Counted from the stretch's first letter, positions 15,155-22,778 are shown. The stretch is 23,689 nt of DNA from Syntrophaceae bacterium CG2_30_49_12 (GCA_001873675.1 MNZP01000114.1:1-23689); one strand, 5' to 3'. Program-made: numbers and translations. The notes: generated by a model not told the origin, from the sequence alone.

Positions 15155-16396
15155 AACCCTTTTTATATTGGCACCCAGGGCGGAAAGTTTCTTTTCTATT
15201 TGCTGGTATCCCCGGTCAATATGATAGACCCGTGAGAGTTCCGTCTTACCTTCCGCCGCTAACCCGGCAAGGATCAGAGAAGCGGAGGCCCTAAGATCGG
15301 TGGCCATAACCTGTGCACCCTTCAGCTTTAGGACACCCCTTATGAGAGCGATGTTTCCCTTGATCTGTATATCAGCCCCCATCCGCTTCAACTCGCTTGC
15401 ATGCATAAACCTTTTTTCAAAGACCGTTTCCGTAATCACGCTGGATCCCATTCCCACCGACATAAAGGCCATCATCTGCGCCTGCAGGTCCGTAGGAAAT
15501 CCTGGATAGGGAAGGGTTTTTATGTCTACGTTTGTAATTTCCTTATTGCCTTTCACCCTGATACCACCATCGCCTATGGTTATCTCCATACCGGTATCAC
15601 GGAGTTTATTGATCAGCGCATCAAGGTGAGAGGGGTCGCATCCTGAGACTTTGACGTTCCCTCCCGTTATCCCGGCAGCAATCATAAAGGTCCCCGCCTC
15701 AATCCGGTCCGGTATCACGGTAGTCTCCACAGGATGGAGGCTGTCAACCCCCTCGATGATGATCATATCCGTTCCCGCCCCGCTGATCTTTGCCCCCATA
15801 CCGTTCAGTACCTCGACAAGATTGACGACTTCCGGTTCCCTGGCCGCATTTTTCAGCAGGGTTGTTCCCTTTGCTAGGCAGGCGGCCATCATAATATTTT
15901 CCGTTCCTGTGACTGTGGGAATATCGAAATAGATAGATGCTCCCTTCAATCGCGACGCCTTTGCCTCCACATAACCGTCTCTCAGTTCCACCTCCGCCCC
16001 CAGATCGGCAAGAGCCTTGATATGGAGGTTCACCGGCCTGTCACCGATGGCACATCCCCCGGGAAGAGAAACCCTTGCCCTGCCCATCCTGGCCAGGAGA
16101 GGACCGAGAACCAGGATCGAAGCTCTCATCTTCCTGACAAGATCGTAAGAAGCCTCACAACTGGCGATCTCACCTGTCCTTATCCTGACAGACGATTCCC
16201 CTTCGATTTCCGCTCCCAGACCCCTTAAAAGTTTCTTGATGGTCCTGATATCCGCAAGATCGGGGATATTGTGAAAGGTATTCCATCCGTCCGTTAAGAG
16301 CGACGAAACGATGATCGGAAGAGCGGCATTCTTGGCGCCGCTGATCCGGACATCGCCAAGGAGTTTCTCGCCACCATAGATGACCATCTTATCCAT
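15128..16396 (-). CDS. murA: UDP-N-acetylglucosamine 1-carboxyvinyltransferase
   Basis: A 422-residue MurA, which transfers enolpyruvate from PEP to UDP-GlcNAc, the first committed step of peptidoglycan synthesis and the target of fosfomycin. KNAALPI (22-28) holds the substrate-binding Lys and Asn. The active-site Cys is Cys115 in LPGGCAIGDRPV, so the enzyme should be fosfomycin-sensitive at that residue. Later blocks such as LPYPGFPTDLQAQMMA and DLRASASLILAGLAAEG are typical. After KRV the C-terminus (VNTQAEGI) is encoded by element G; without the insertion the gene would end KRVVV. The ATG at 16394-16396 has GAGGAAG upstream. Confidence 0.97.
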   Translation of the reverse strand: MDKMVIYGGEKLLGDVRISGAKNAALPIIVSSLLTDGWNTFHNIPDLADIRTIKKLLRGLGAEIEGESSVRIRTGEIASCEASYDLVRKMRASILVLGPLLARMGRARVSLPGGCAIGDRPVNLHIKALADLGAEVELRDGYVEAKASRLKGASIYFDIPTVTGTENIMMAACLAKGTTLLKNAAREPEVVNLVEVLNGMGAKISGAGTDMIIIEGVDSLHPVETTVIPDRIEAGTFMIAAGITGGNVKVSGCDPSHLDALINKLRDTGMEITIGDGGIRVKGNKEITNVDIKTLPYPGFPTDLQAQMMAFMSVGMGSSVITETVFEKRFMHASELKRMGADIQIKGNIALIRGVLKLKGAQVMATDLRASASLILAGLAAEGKTELSRVYHIDRGYQQIEKKLSALGANIKRVVNTQAEGI

Positions 16397-16468
16397 TTAT
16401 TTCTTCCTCTTCCTTCCTGACGTCAGGACAAGCCTAACTCGATTGCATAGGAATTTCCATTTTAAATA

Positions 16469-16507
16469 ACTTTAGGCACTTTAAACTTTAGCTCACTTTA
16501 GGCACTT
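16469..16507 (-). repeat. Short repeat, second family, overlapping the prmC stop
   Basis: A 13-mer ACTTTAGGCACTT (plus-strand sense) occurs at 16469-16481 and again at 16495-16507, with AAACTTTAGCTC between. The prmC stop lies inside the second copy. The stretch 16469-16495 matches 18839-18865 (rho side) at 26 of 27 positions. Confidence 0.75.
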
Positions 16508-17370
16508 AACTTGAAGGGGTGCCTCCTTGCCATGGCGACCCGCTCTATACCGGCATAATCCATCCTGAAGGCTATATTATCATAGAGGTCGGATCCCCTG
16601 AAGACATCTGCGATACGGTCTCTCTGACCGGCCCCCATCTCCATGAAAAGCCAGCCCCCAACTTTTAAGTGAAAAGCCCCCTCTCTGATGATAGCTTCGT
16701 GAAATGATGTGCCCTCTCTTCCGGCTACCAGCGCCAATTCAGGATCAAACCCTCTGACGTCTAAGGGAAGATCAGGAAATTCATCTTCAGAAATATAGGG
16801 GGGATTGGAAACGATGACATCAAATTTTTCTGCTGACACAGGCTCGAAGAGGTTCCCCAGCCGGAAAGAAATCCTGTCATCAACACTATTTTTACGGGCA
16901 TTTCTCGTGGCAACCTCGATGGCCCCTCGGGATATGTCGGTGGCCACAATCCGTGCCTCCCTCAACTCAGAGGCCAGGGCGACACCGATGGCTCCGCTGC
17001 CCGTACCGATGTCGAGAATCGAGGGATTTTTGTAACCCATCTCTGAACAGACCCTGATAACTTCTTCTACAAGAATTTCTGTCTCCGGTCTCGGCACGAG
17101 TACCTGACCGTTGACTTCAAAAACGAGGGACCAGAACTCTTTTTGACCGACAATGCAGGCAACCGGTTCCCCCTGTTGCCTCCTTGCCACCCAGGATTGG
17201 AATACGCTAATCTCTTCGTCTGTCAGTAACCTTTCGGGGTGCCTGTAGAGACCGGAACGGTCGGTTTTTAGATAGTGAAAGAGGAGAACCTCAGCATCAA
17301 GCCGGGGAGTGGGAATACCTCTACGCTCAAGGTCAATAGCCGTTATGTTCAGGATAGTCCGGATATCCAT
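16498..17370 (-). CDS. prmC: Peptide chain release factor N5-glutamine methyltransferase PrmC
   Basis: A 290-residue PrmC (HemK), which methylates the glutamine of the GGQ motif in release factors using S-adenosylmethionine; its substrate RF1 is encoded just upstream. The SAM-binding motif DIGTGSGAIG (about 120-129) and the substrate-Gln motif VSNPPYIS (NPPY at about 189-192) are intact, and the N-terminal helical domain includes RLDAEVLLFHYL. I take the ATG at 17368-17370; a TTG four codons upstream falls within repetitive sequence and is unlikely. The last codons and stop coincide with a short repeat (16495-16507). Confidence 0.96.
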   Translation of the reverse strand: MDIRTILNITAIDLERRGIPTPRLDAEVLLFHYLKTDRSGLYRHPERLLTDEEISVFQSWVARRQQGEPVACIVGQKEFWSLVFEVNGQVLVPRPETEILVEEVIRVCSEMGYKNPSILDIGTGSGAIGVALASELREARIVATDISRGAIEVATRNARKNSVDDRISFRLGNLFEPVSAEKFDVIVSNPPYISEDEFPDLPLDVRGFDPELALVAGREGTSFHEAIIREGAFHLKVGGWLFMEMGAGQRDRIADVFRGSDLYDNIAFRMDYAGIERVAMARRHPFKLSA

Positions 17371-17374
17371 GGGT

Positions 17375-17460
17375 CGGTTCAAAGTTCAAGGGTTCAAGGG
17401 TTCAAGGGCTAAGAAAACTTTGTGCCTTCATCTTAACCGCTGAACCTCTGAACTTTAAAA
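17375..17460. repeat. GTTCAAGG-type repeat between prfA and prmC
   Basis: Plus strand: an octamer GTTCAAGG is repeated three times (17384-17407), preceded by GGTTCAAA. On the far side GAACCTCTGAAC (about 17443-17454) is partly complementary, so a loose hairpin is possible. Composition is like the arms of copies B, C and E, but no GTAACTACTCAGG ends or duplication are found. It starts 5 bases past the prfA stop. Confidence 0.6.
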
Positions 17461-17465
17461 ATGGG

Positions 17466-18536
17466 TTAATGGATAGATTGTTTCAATGCCTCGGCCTGGA
17501 AATGGGTTGTCAGGGCATCTATCACCTCCTGGATGTTTCCATCAAGAAAGTTTTCCAGATCGTAACGTGTCAAGCCGATACGGTGCTCAGTAACTCTACC
17601 CTGGGGGAAGTTGTAGGTTCTGATCCGTTCGCTTCTATCACCGGTTCCCACCTGACTTTTTCTCGCTTCAGAGATATCTTCATGCTGTTTTGCCACCATC
17701 ATATCCAGCAACCTCGCCCTCAGGACTTTCATGGCCTTTGCTTTATTTTTAAGCTGGGATTTCTCGTCCTGGCAGGTGACCACGACAGATGTGGGCAGGT
17801 GGGTAATCCTTACGGCGGAATCTGTCGTGTTGACGCTCTGCCCCCCATGACCGCCGGAGTGATAGACATCAATCCTCAATTCATTGGGATCAATATTAAC
17901 TTCTACCTCTTCCGCTTCTGGAAGGACAGCTACCGTAACCGCAGAGGTATGGATACGTCCCTGGGCCTCTGTAACAGGAACCCTCTGGACCCGGTGGACG
18001 CCGCTTTCGTACTTTAGCCTGCTGTAGGCGCCTTTCCCTTCAATGAGGGCGATAATTTCTTTAAAGCCCCCCATGCCGCCGGCCGGGTTAGAACTCATCA
18101 CCTCTACCTTCCATCGGTTGAATTCCGCATATCTTGCATACATCCGAAAAAGGTCGCCGGCGAAAAGCCCTGCCTCATCACCACCGGTGCCCGCCCTGAT
18201 TTCGAGGAGCACATTCCTGTCGTCATTGGGGTCCTTGGGAAGGAGGAGAACCTTTAATTTATCCTCTAAAACCGCGAGATTTTCCTTAAGCTGAGGTATC
18301 TCCTCCTTGACGATTTCTTTTAACTCCTCGTCATTTCCCCGCAGGAGACCCTGATCTTCCTCGAGACGGCCTCTTGTTTTCTCATATTCTCTGTAAGTTT
18401 CCACAAGGCCGCGAAGATCGGCATGCTCCCTGGCATATTTCTGATAGACCTGGAGTTTGGTGATAACATCAGGGTTACTCAATTGCCTTTCCAGCTCTTC
18501 GTACCTTGTTTCAACATCTTTGAGCCTGTCGAACAT
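17466..18536 (-). CDS. prfA: Peptide chain release factor RF-1
   Basis: A 356-residue RF-1, which ends translation at UAA and UAG. The stop-recognition tripeptide is PVT (187-189, in RVQRVPVTEAQGRIHTSA), a known variant of the RF1 PxT motif. The peptidyl-hydrolysis motif GGQ is at 231-233 (SGGHGGQSVNTTDSAVR). The N-terminal coiled-coil domain covers about 1-100, and the RSERIRTYNFPQGRVTEHRIG block is present. No RF2-type frameshift site is involved. Its modifying enzyme PrmC follows directly. The ATG is at 18534-18536 with only a weak ribosome-binding site (GTGAAG). Confidence 0.98.
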   Translation of the reverse strand: MFDRLKDVETRYEELERQLSNPDVITKLQVYQKYAREHADLRGLVETYREYEKTRGRLEEDQGLLRGNDEELKEIVKEEIPQLKENLAVLEDKLKVLLLPKDPNDDRNVLLEIRAGTGGDEAGLFAGDLFRMYARYAEFNRWKVEVMSSNPAGGMGGFKEIIALIEGKGAYSRLKYESGVHRVQRVPVTEAQGRIHTSAVTVAVLPEAEEVEVNIDPNELRIDVYHSGGHGGQSVNTTDSAVRITHLPTSVVVTCQDEKSQLKNKAKAMKVLRARLLDMMVAKQHEDISEARKSQVGTGDRSERIRTYNFPQGRVTEHRIGLTRYDLENFLDGNIQEVIDALTTHFQAEALKQSIH

Positions 18537-18565
18537 AACTTCACATCATCTATGGGCAGTTTTTA

Positions 18566-18582
18566 ACTTACGACTTACGACT
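18566..18582. repeat. Heptamer repeat at the rpmE stop
   Basis: Two ACTTACG units and a partial third abut or overlap the rpmE TAG (minus strand: TAG then TCGTAAGTCGTAAG). This is a minimal instance of the stop-adjacent 7-nt repeats seen elsewhere in the window. Confidence 0.55.
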
Positions 18583-18784
18583 ATGGTTTTACCGCGTACC
18601 TCTTATTGAACCGTTCCACCCGGCCGGCGGTGTCAACGATCCTCTGTTTACCCGTCATAAAAGGGTGGCAGCGGGAACATATCTCCACCTTTATGTCCTG
18701 TTTTGTAGACTTGGTCTCGATGACATTCCCACAGACACAGGTAATCGTTGTTTTTTTGTATTCCGGATGAATACCTTTTTTCAT
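18581..18784 (-). CDS. rpmE: 50S ribosomal protein L31 (zinc-binding type)
   Basis: A 67-residue L31 of the zinc-binding (C+) type: Cys at about 16, 18, 36 and 39 (TCVCGN and CSRCHPF) can form the zinc site. The opening MKKGIHPEY and the ending GRVERFNKRY are family hallmarks. The ATG at 18782-18784 has a strong AAAGGAGGG upstream. Its position between rho and prfA is common in proteobacteria. Zinc-type L31 can serve as a zinc store replaced by a C- paralogue under starvation, though no paralogue is visible here. Confidence 0.98.
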   Translation of the reverse strand: MKKGIHPEYKKTTITCVCGNVIETKSTKQDIKVEICSRCHPFMTGKQRIVDTAGRVERFNKRYAVKP

Positions 18785-18801
18785 CGTTTCCCTCCTTTAA
18801 T

Positions 18802-18866
18802 AAAGTTCCTAAAGTGAGCTAAAATTTTTTAACTTCCAACTTTAGGCACTTCAAACTTTAGCTCAA
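18802..18866. repeat. Second-family inverted repeat between rho and rpmE
   Basis: The left arm AAAGTTCCTAAAGTGAGCTA and the right arm ACTTTAGGCACTTCAAAC followed by TTTAGCTCA are partly complementary around an AATTTTTTAACTTCC centre. The right arm (18839-18865) repeats the prmC-side sequence at 16469-16495 with one mismatch. It starts 3 bases past the rho stop. Confidence 0.7.
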
Positions 18867-18869
18867 TTT

Positions 18870-20117
18870 CTACTGATTCATCGAATCTAAGAAGGCCTGA
18901 TTCGTTTCCGTCTTCCGTATCTTGTCAATGATAAATTCCATGGCATCCAACGGATTCATCTCTTGGAGAAGCCTCCTTAATATCCATATCCTGTTAAGAT
19001 TATTCTTCGGTATCAGGAGTTCTTCCTTTCTGGTGCCGGAACGGATGAGGTCAAAGGCGGGAAAGACCCTTCTATCGGCAATCTTACGGTCCAAATGCAG
19101 TTCCATATTCCCGGTTCCTTTGAACTCTTCAAAGATGACTTCATCCATTCTGCTTCCCGTATCAATAAGGGCTGTAGAGATAATGGTCAGGCTGCCTCCG
19201 TTTTCGATGTTTCTGGCGGCGCCGAAGAATCGTTTCGGTTTGTGCAGGGCATTGGAATCAACGCCACCGGAGAGGACCTTACCGCTGGGTGGAACCACCG
19301 TGTTATACGCCCTGGCCAGCCTGGTGATACTGTCAAGAAGGATGACAACATCCCTGTTGTGTTCCACGAGACGCTTCGCCTTCTCAATTACCATTTCGGC
19401 AACCTGGACGTGCCGTGCAGCCGGTTCATCAAAGGTCGAGGATATGACCTCCCCGGCCACATTTCGCTGCATATCGGTCACTTCTTCGGGACGTTCGTCA
19501 ATCAGCAGAACCATCAGAATGACCTCTTTGTGGTTAGTTGTAATACTGTGGGCAATATCTTGAAGCAGAACCGTTTTGCCCGCCCTCGGAGGGGACACGA
19601 TCAACCCCCTCTGGCCTTTACCGATGGGCGTGAAAAGGTCTATAATCCTTGTGGATAAGTTTTCCGGATCGGCCTCAAGATTAAGTTTCTCCTGGGGATA
19701 AAGTGGTGTGAGGTTGTCGAAGAGGATTTTATCTCTCGCCATCTCGGGATTTTCAAGATTGACCGCGTCTACCTTGAGAAGGGCAAAATATTTCTCTCCC
19801 TCTTTGGGTGGTCTTACCTCACCCGAGACCGTGTCTCCGGTCCTCAGAGCGAATTTCCGTATCTGCGAAGGGGAAATATAGATATCATCCGGGCTAGGGA
19901 GGTAGTTATAATCTACCGCCCGGAGAAAACCAAAGCCATCCGGCAGGATTTCCAGAACACCGGCCCCGGAAATTACTCCATTTTTTTCTGCCTGGGTCTG
20001 CAAAATAGCAAAAATCAGATCCTGCCTCCTCATGCCGCTAGCGCCATTGACATTTAATTCTTTGGCCATACTTGTAAGCTTACTGATCGGTTGTCTCTTA
20101 ATTTCCTCAATATTCAT
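18870..20117 (-). CDS. rho: Transcription termination factor Rho
   Basis: A 415-residue Rho, the hexameric RNA helicase that terminates transcription. An N-terminal Rho_N helix-extended-loop region (MNIEEIKRQPISKLTSMAKEL) is followed by the cold-shock-like RNA-binding domain with DGFGFLR and DIYISPSQIRKFALRTGD. The ATPase core has Walker A SPPRAGKT (about 175-182), Walker B MVLLIDERPEEVTDM, and the Q/R-loop region with LDSITRLARAYN. No long N-terminal insertion is present. I prefer the ATG at 20115-20117, which has AAGGAA at good spacing, over an in-frame ATG 15 codons upstream whose peptide (MLRSGCGKKRIKESV) is unlike Rho. It has its own promoter and a leader of about 220 nt. Confidence 0.97.
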   Translation of the reverse strand: MNIEEIKRQPISKLTSMAKELNVNGASGMRRQDLIFAILQTQAEKNGVISGAGVLEILPDGFGFLRAVDYNYLPSPDDIYISPSQIRKFALRTGDTVSGEVRPPKEGEKYFALLKVDAVNLENPEMARDKILFDNLTPLYPQEKLNLEADPENLSTRIIDLFTPIGKGQRGLIVSPPRAGKTVLLQDIAHSITTNHKEVILMVLLIDERPEEVTDMQRNVAGEVISSTFDEPAARHVQVAEMVIEKAKRLVEHNRDVVILLDSITRLARAYNTVVPPSGKVLSGGVDSNALHKPKRFFGAARNIENGGSLTIISTALIDTGSRMDEVIFEEFKGTGNMELHLDRKIADRRVFPAFDLIRSGTRKEELLIPKNNLNRIWILRRLLQEMNPLDAMEFIIDKIRKTETNQAFLDSMNQ

Positions 20118-20336
20118 AACTGATTCCTTAATACGTTTTTTCCCACACCCTGATCGCAGCATGAATTACACGCCTCTGAAGTTTCCAATAAATCGCCGGT
20201 ATTCCTTTAGAGAAATACTGCTCTTATCAGACACTGAGCCCTGAAAAAGAAGGATGTGGATTAAGATAATGGGTTGCCAATTTTGAACTCTAAGATTCCA
20301 GAAAGGAAGGATTTAGCATACATCTTTTTATCTTTT
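20118..20336 (-). promoter_or_regulatory. rho mRNA leader (about 220 nt) with possible short upstream reading frame
   Basis: Between the predicted start site and the rho ATG lies a non-coding leader without any of the intergenic repeats. A 20-codon frame (20261-20323, MYAKSFLSGILEFKIGNPLS) starts near the 5' end, but without a clear ribosome-binding site. E. coli rho is autoregulated by attenuation in a comparable leader, so similar control is possible. I see no strong intrinsic-terminator hairpin. Confidence 0.4.
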
Positions 20337-20342
20337 GCCCCT

Positions 20343-20369
20343 TCTATACCAAACTTTTTACCATGTCAA
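20343..20369 (-). promoter_or_regulatory. Sigma70-type promoter of rho
   Basis: A perfect -35 TTGACA (20364-20369) and -10 TATAGA (20343-20348) are separated by 15 bp, which is on the short side. It lies 26 bases past the rluD stop and about 225 bases before rho. No terminator is seen between rluD and this promoter, so read-through from selA-rluD is also possible. Confidence 0.55.
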
Positions 20370-20394
20370 GCACTTTTTAATGTCTCTTAGGGGT

Positions 20395-21366
20395 TCATAC
20401 AAGGTGATTTCTACGCCTGAGAAAATCACAGAGCCTGGCCATGTCTTCCGGCATGGGAGACGAGAAAGTCATTTCCGTATTGTTAACGGGATGAAAGAAG
20501 GTAATCCGGCTTGCATGCAGTGCCTGCCTGGTCATTGTTCTCATCTCTACCCTCGGTAGCGGATCCCCTATGGCAATGGCGCTGATTCTTCTTGAGCTGC
20601 CGTAAACGTTGTCCCCCACCACGGGGTAACCCAGGGCGTTAAAGTGGACCCTGATCTGATGAGTCCTCCCCGTTTCCGTATCCACATCGAGGAGGGTTGC
20701 CACACGGTACCTCTCGGAGACCCGATAGCGTGTGATGGCCTCCTTTCCCCTCCTGCTCCCCGTGGACATCTTCTTTCGATCCACGGGGTGCCTCCCCACC
20801 GGCGCATCAATCCGACCCTGCTCCCCTTCCACGTCTCCATACACGAGAACCTGGTAACTTTTCTGAACCTGATGTCTCTTGAACTGGGCGGCAAGCCCCC
20901 GGTGGACTTCATCGGATTTGGCTACGATGAGCAGGCCGGATGTTCCCCTATCCAGGCGGTGAACAATTCCGGGTCTTAAGACACCACCAATTCCTGAAAG
21001 ATCCTTGCACTGGAAGAGGAGGGCATTGACCAGGGTGCCCCGGTGGTGACCCGGCGCCGGATGGACGACCATCCCGGCAGGTTTGTCAACAACAAGGAGG
21101 AAGGGGTCTTCATAGACGATGGTCAGGGGAATCTCTTCGGGAAGGACTTGGCAGCTTGCCGCTGCCTTCTTGCAGAGATGAACGCAATCACCGTTTCTTA
21201 ATTTGTAGCCTGCCTTTATTTTTAGACCGTTAACCAGTACCATTCCTTCATCCACAGCCTTCTTGACCTGTGAACGGGATAGAGTCAGGTCCTTTCGGGA
21301 GAGAAAGATGTCAAGTCTCAGACCGCTTTCCTGGCATGCCACAATGAATGTATATTTCTCGCTCAT
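20395..21366 (-). CDS. rluD: 23S rRNA/tRNA pseudouridine synthase, RluA/RluD family
   Basis: A 323-residue pseudouridine synthase. An S4 RNA-binding domain is at about 14-75 (LRLDIFLSRKDLTLSRSQVKKAV, VLVNG). The catalytic domain has VVDKPAGMVVHPAPGH and HRLDRGTSGLLIVAK (136-150), with catalytic Asp139, and the family end block TGRTHQIRVHFNALGYPVVGD. Domain layout and length fit RluD, which modifies helix 69 of 23S rRNA, but RluC or another RluA-type specificity cannot be excluded from sequence alone. The ATG at 21364-21366 overlaps the selA stop (ATGA), indicating coupling. Confidence 0.9.
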   Translation of the reverse strand: MSEKYTFIVACQESGLRLDIFLSRKDLTLSRSQVKKAVDEGMVLVNGLKIKAGYKLRNGDCVHLCKKAAASCQVLPEEIPLTIVYEDPFLLVVDKPAGMVVHPAPGHHRGTLVNALLFQCKDLSGIGGVLRPGIVHRLDRGTSGLLIVAKSDEVHRGLAAQFKRHQVQKSYQVLVYGDVEGEQGRIDAPVGRHPVDRKKMSTGSRRGKEAITRYRVSERYRVATLLDVDTETGRTHQIRVHFNALGYPVVGDNVYGSSRRISAIAIGDPLPRVEMRTMTRQALHASRITFFHPVNNTEMTFSSPMPEDMARLCDFLRRRNHLV

Positions 21367-22778
21367 GTGGAAACGGCGCGTTTCAATCCATCCCTGATGA
21401 AGGTAAATTCCTCTTCCTCGACTGTTCTTAAATCAAAAAGCACCTGTTCTTCGGCGACCCTCGCGATGATAGGGACATCGAGACGCCTGAGGCGTTCCTC
21501 CAGAGCGCCGGCCGACATGCATTCTGGTTGAATGGCAAGCAGCGCCGTGGGAATTTCACAGATGGGAAGAGACCCTCCCCCGGCCATGGAGAATCCTTTC
21601 TTCAGGGATAAAACCAACCCTTTTAGGCGTGATCTTCTCAGCATGGCCAGAAGCCTCTTTGCCCTCTTTGTAACTTCCGTCAGGGGTTCCGTCAGGGTCT
21701 TTAGAACCCGGAGACGGCAGGCCGCTTTCTCCGGACGCAAATACTGGATCATCGTTGCCTCGAGAGCGGCCAGGGTCAATTTGTCAATCCGGACTGCCCG
21801 GTTGAGGGGATTCTTCTTGATCCGCTGGAGGAGTTCCCTTTTCCCAAGGATGATGCCCGCCTGGGGACCGCCTAACAGTTTATCGCCGCTGAAAGAGACC
21901 ACATCCACCCCCGTTTCCATGACATCGGAAACGGTAGGTTCTCTGGGAAGACTATAATGGTCCAACTCAAGAAAACAACCGCTTCCCAGGTCTTCCATCA
22001 CCGGCACGCCATGTCTTTTACCGAGCGCCGCCAGCGACGCGAGCCCCGTATCCTCGGTAAAGCCCATAATCTTGAAATTACTGGTATGGACCTTCAGGAT
22101 AAGGCCGGTATTTTCCCCGATGGCGTTTTCATAATCGTTGATACGGGTCCGATTAGTTGTTCCCACTTCCTTAAGGTGCGCCCCACTCTTGGCCATCACC
22201 TCCGGTATACGAAACTCACCGCCGATTTCAATAAGTTCTCCCCGCGAGACGATGACCTCCTTCCCCTCGGCAAGGGCGTTGAGAATCAGCAGGACGGCAG
22301 CGGCATTATTATTGACGACCAGGGCATCTTCCGCCCCTGACAGTACACATAGGATATCCCGTATATGATCATACCGGAGTCCCCTCTGTCCCCTGGCCAG
22401 GTCAAACTCGAGGTTTGAGTATCCTCCGCCGACCTCCTGTATCCTTTCGAGGGCTTCCCTGCAAAGGGGGGCCCTGCCCAGGTTGGTATGCAGGATAGTC
22501 CCCGTTGCATTCACAACCCTGCGGAGACGGTATCTGTGAAGACCGGCGATGATCTCTGTGATCTGATCTGCAACCTGCTCCGCCACAGGCAGGCGCATAC
22601 TCGTTTTACCACTCCCCGTTCCCCTGATGGCATCTCTCAGTTCTCCTACCACCTGCCGGCAGGTGGCTCTCACGATCTCTCGCGGCGCCTTTTCATATAT
22701 CCCCCTTTTCTCTAAGAGCGCCATCAGTTCGTCAATCTTGGGAAGGCCGCTCAACAATGCTTTTCTCCGCTCATCCAT
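21363..22778 (-). CDS. selA: L-seryl-tRNA(Sec) selenium transferase
   Basis: A 471-residue SelA, the PLP-dependent decameric enzyme that converts Ser-tRNA(Sec) to Sec-tRNA(Sec) with selenophosphate. The PLP lysine is Lys300 in SFSGDKLLGGPQAG. Family blocks VVNATGTILHTNLGRAPL (about 88-105) and YSNLEFDLARGQRG (about 120-133) are intact, with the SelA N-terminal domain before them. Length is as expected. A promoter precedes it with a leader of about 70 nt; the ATG at 22776-22778 has AGGATAGGA upstream. selB and selC are not in the window, though selB is often the next gene. Presence of selA implies the organism makes selenoproteins. Confidence 0.97.
   Translation of the reverse strand: MDERRKALLSGLPKIDELMALLEKRGIYEKAPREIVRATCRQVVGELRDAIRGTGSGKTSMRLPVAEQVADQITEIIAGLHRYRLRRVVNATGTILHTNLGRAPLCREALERIQEVGGGYSNLEFDLARGQRGLRYDHIRDILCVLSGAEDALVVNNNAAAVLLILNALAEGKEVIVSRGELIEIGGEFRIPEVMAKSGAHLKEVGTTNRTRINDYENAIGENTGLILKVHTSNFKIMGFTEDTGLASLAALGKRHGVPVMEDLGSGCFLELDHYSLPREPTVSDVMETGVDVVSFSGDKLLGGPQAGIILGKRELLQRIKKNPLNRAVRIDKLTLAALEATMIQYLRPEKAACRLRVLKTLTEPLTEVTKRAKRLLAMLRRSRLKGLVLSLKKGFSMAGGGSLPICEIPTALLAIQPECMSAGALEERLRRLDVPIIARVAEEQVLFDLRTVEEEEFTFIRDGLKRAVST

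Noticed and set aside
17375..17460. Further copy of the GTAACTACTCAGG element between prfA and prmC
   Set aside because: The arms are similar in composition, but neither characteristic end nor an 8-bp duplication is present, so it is listed only as a repeat.
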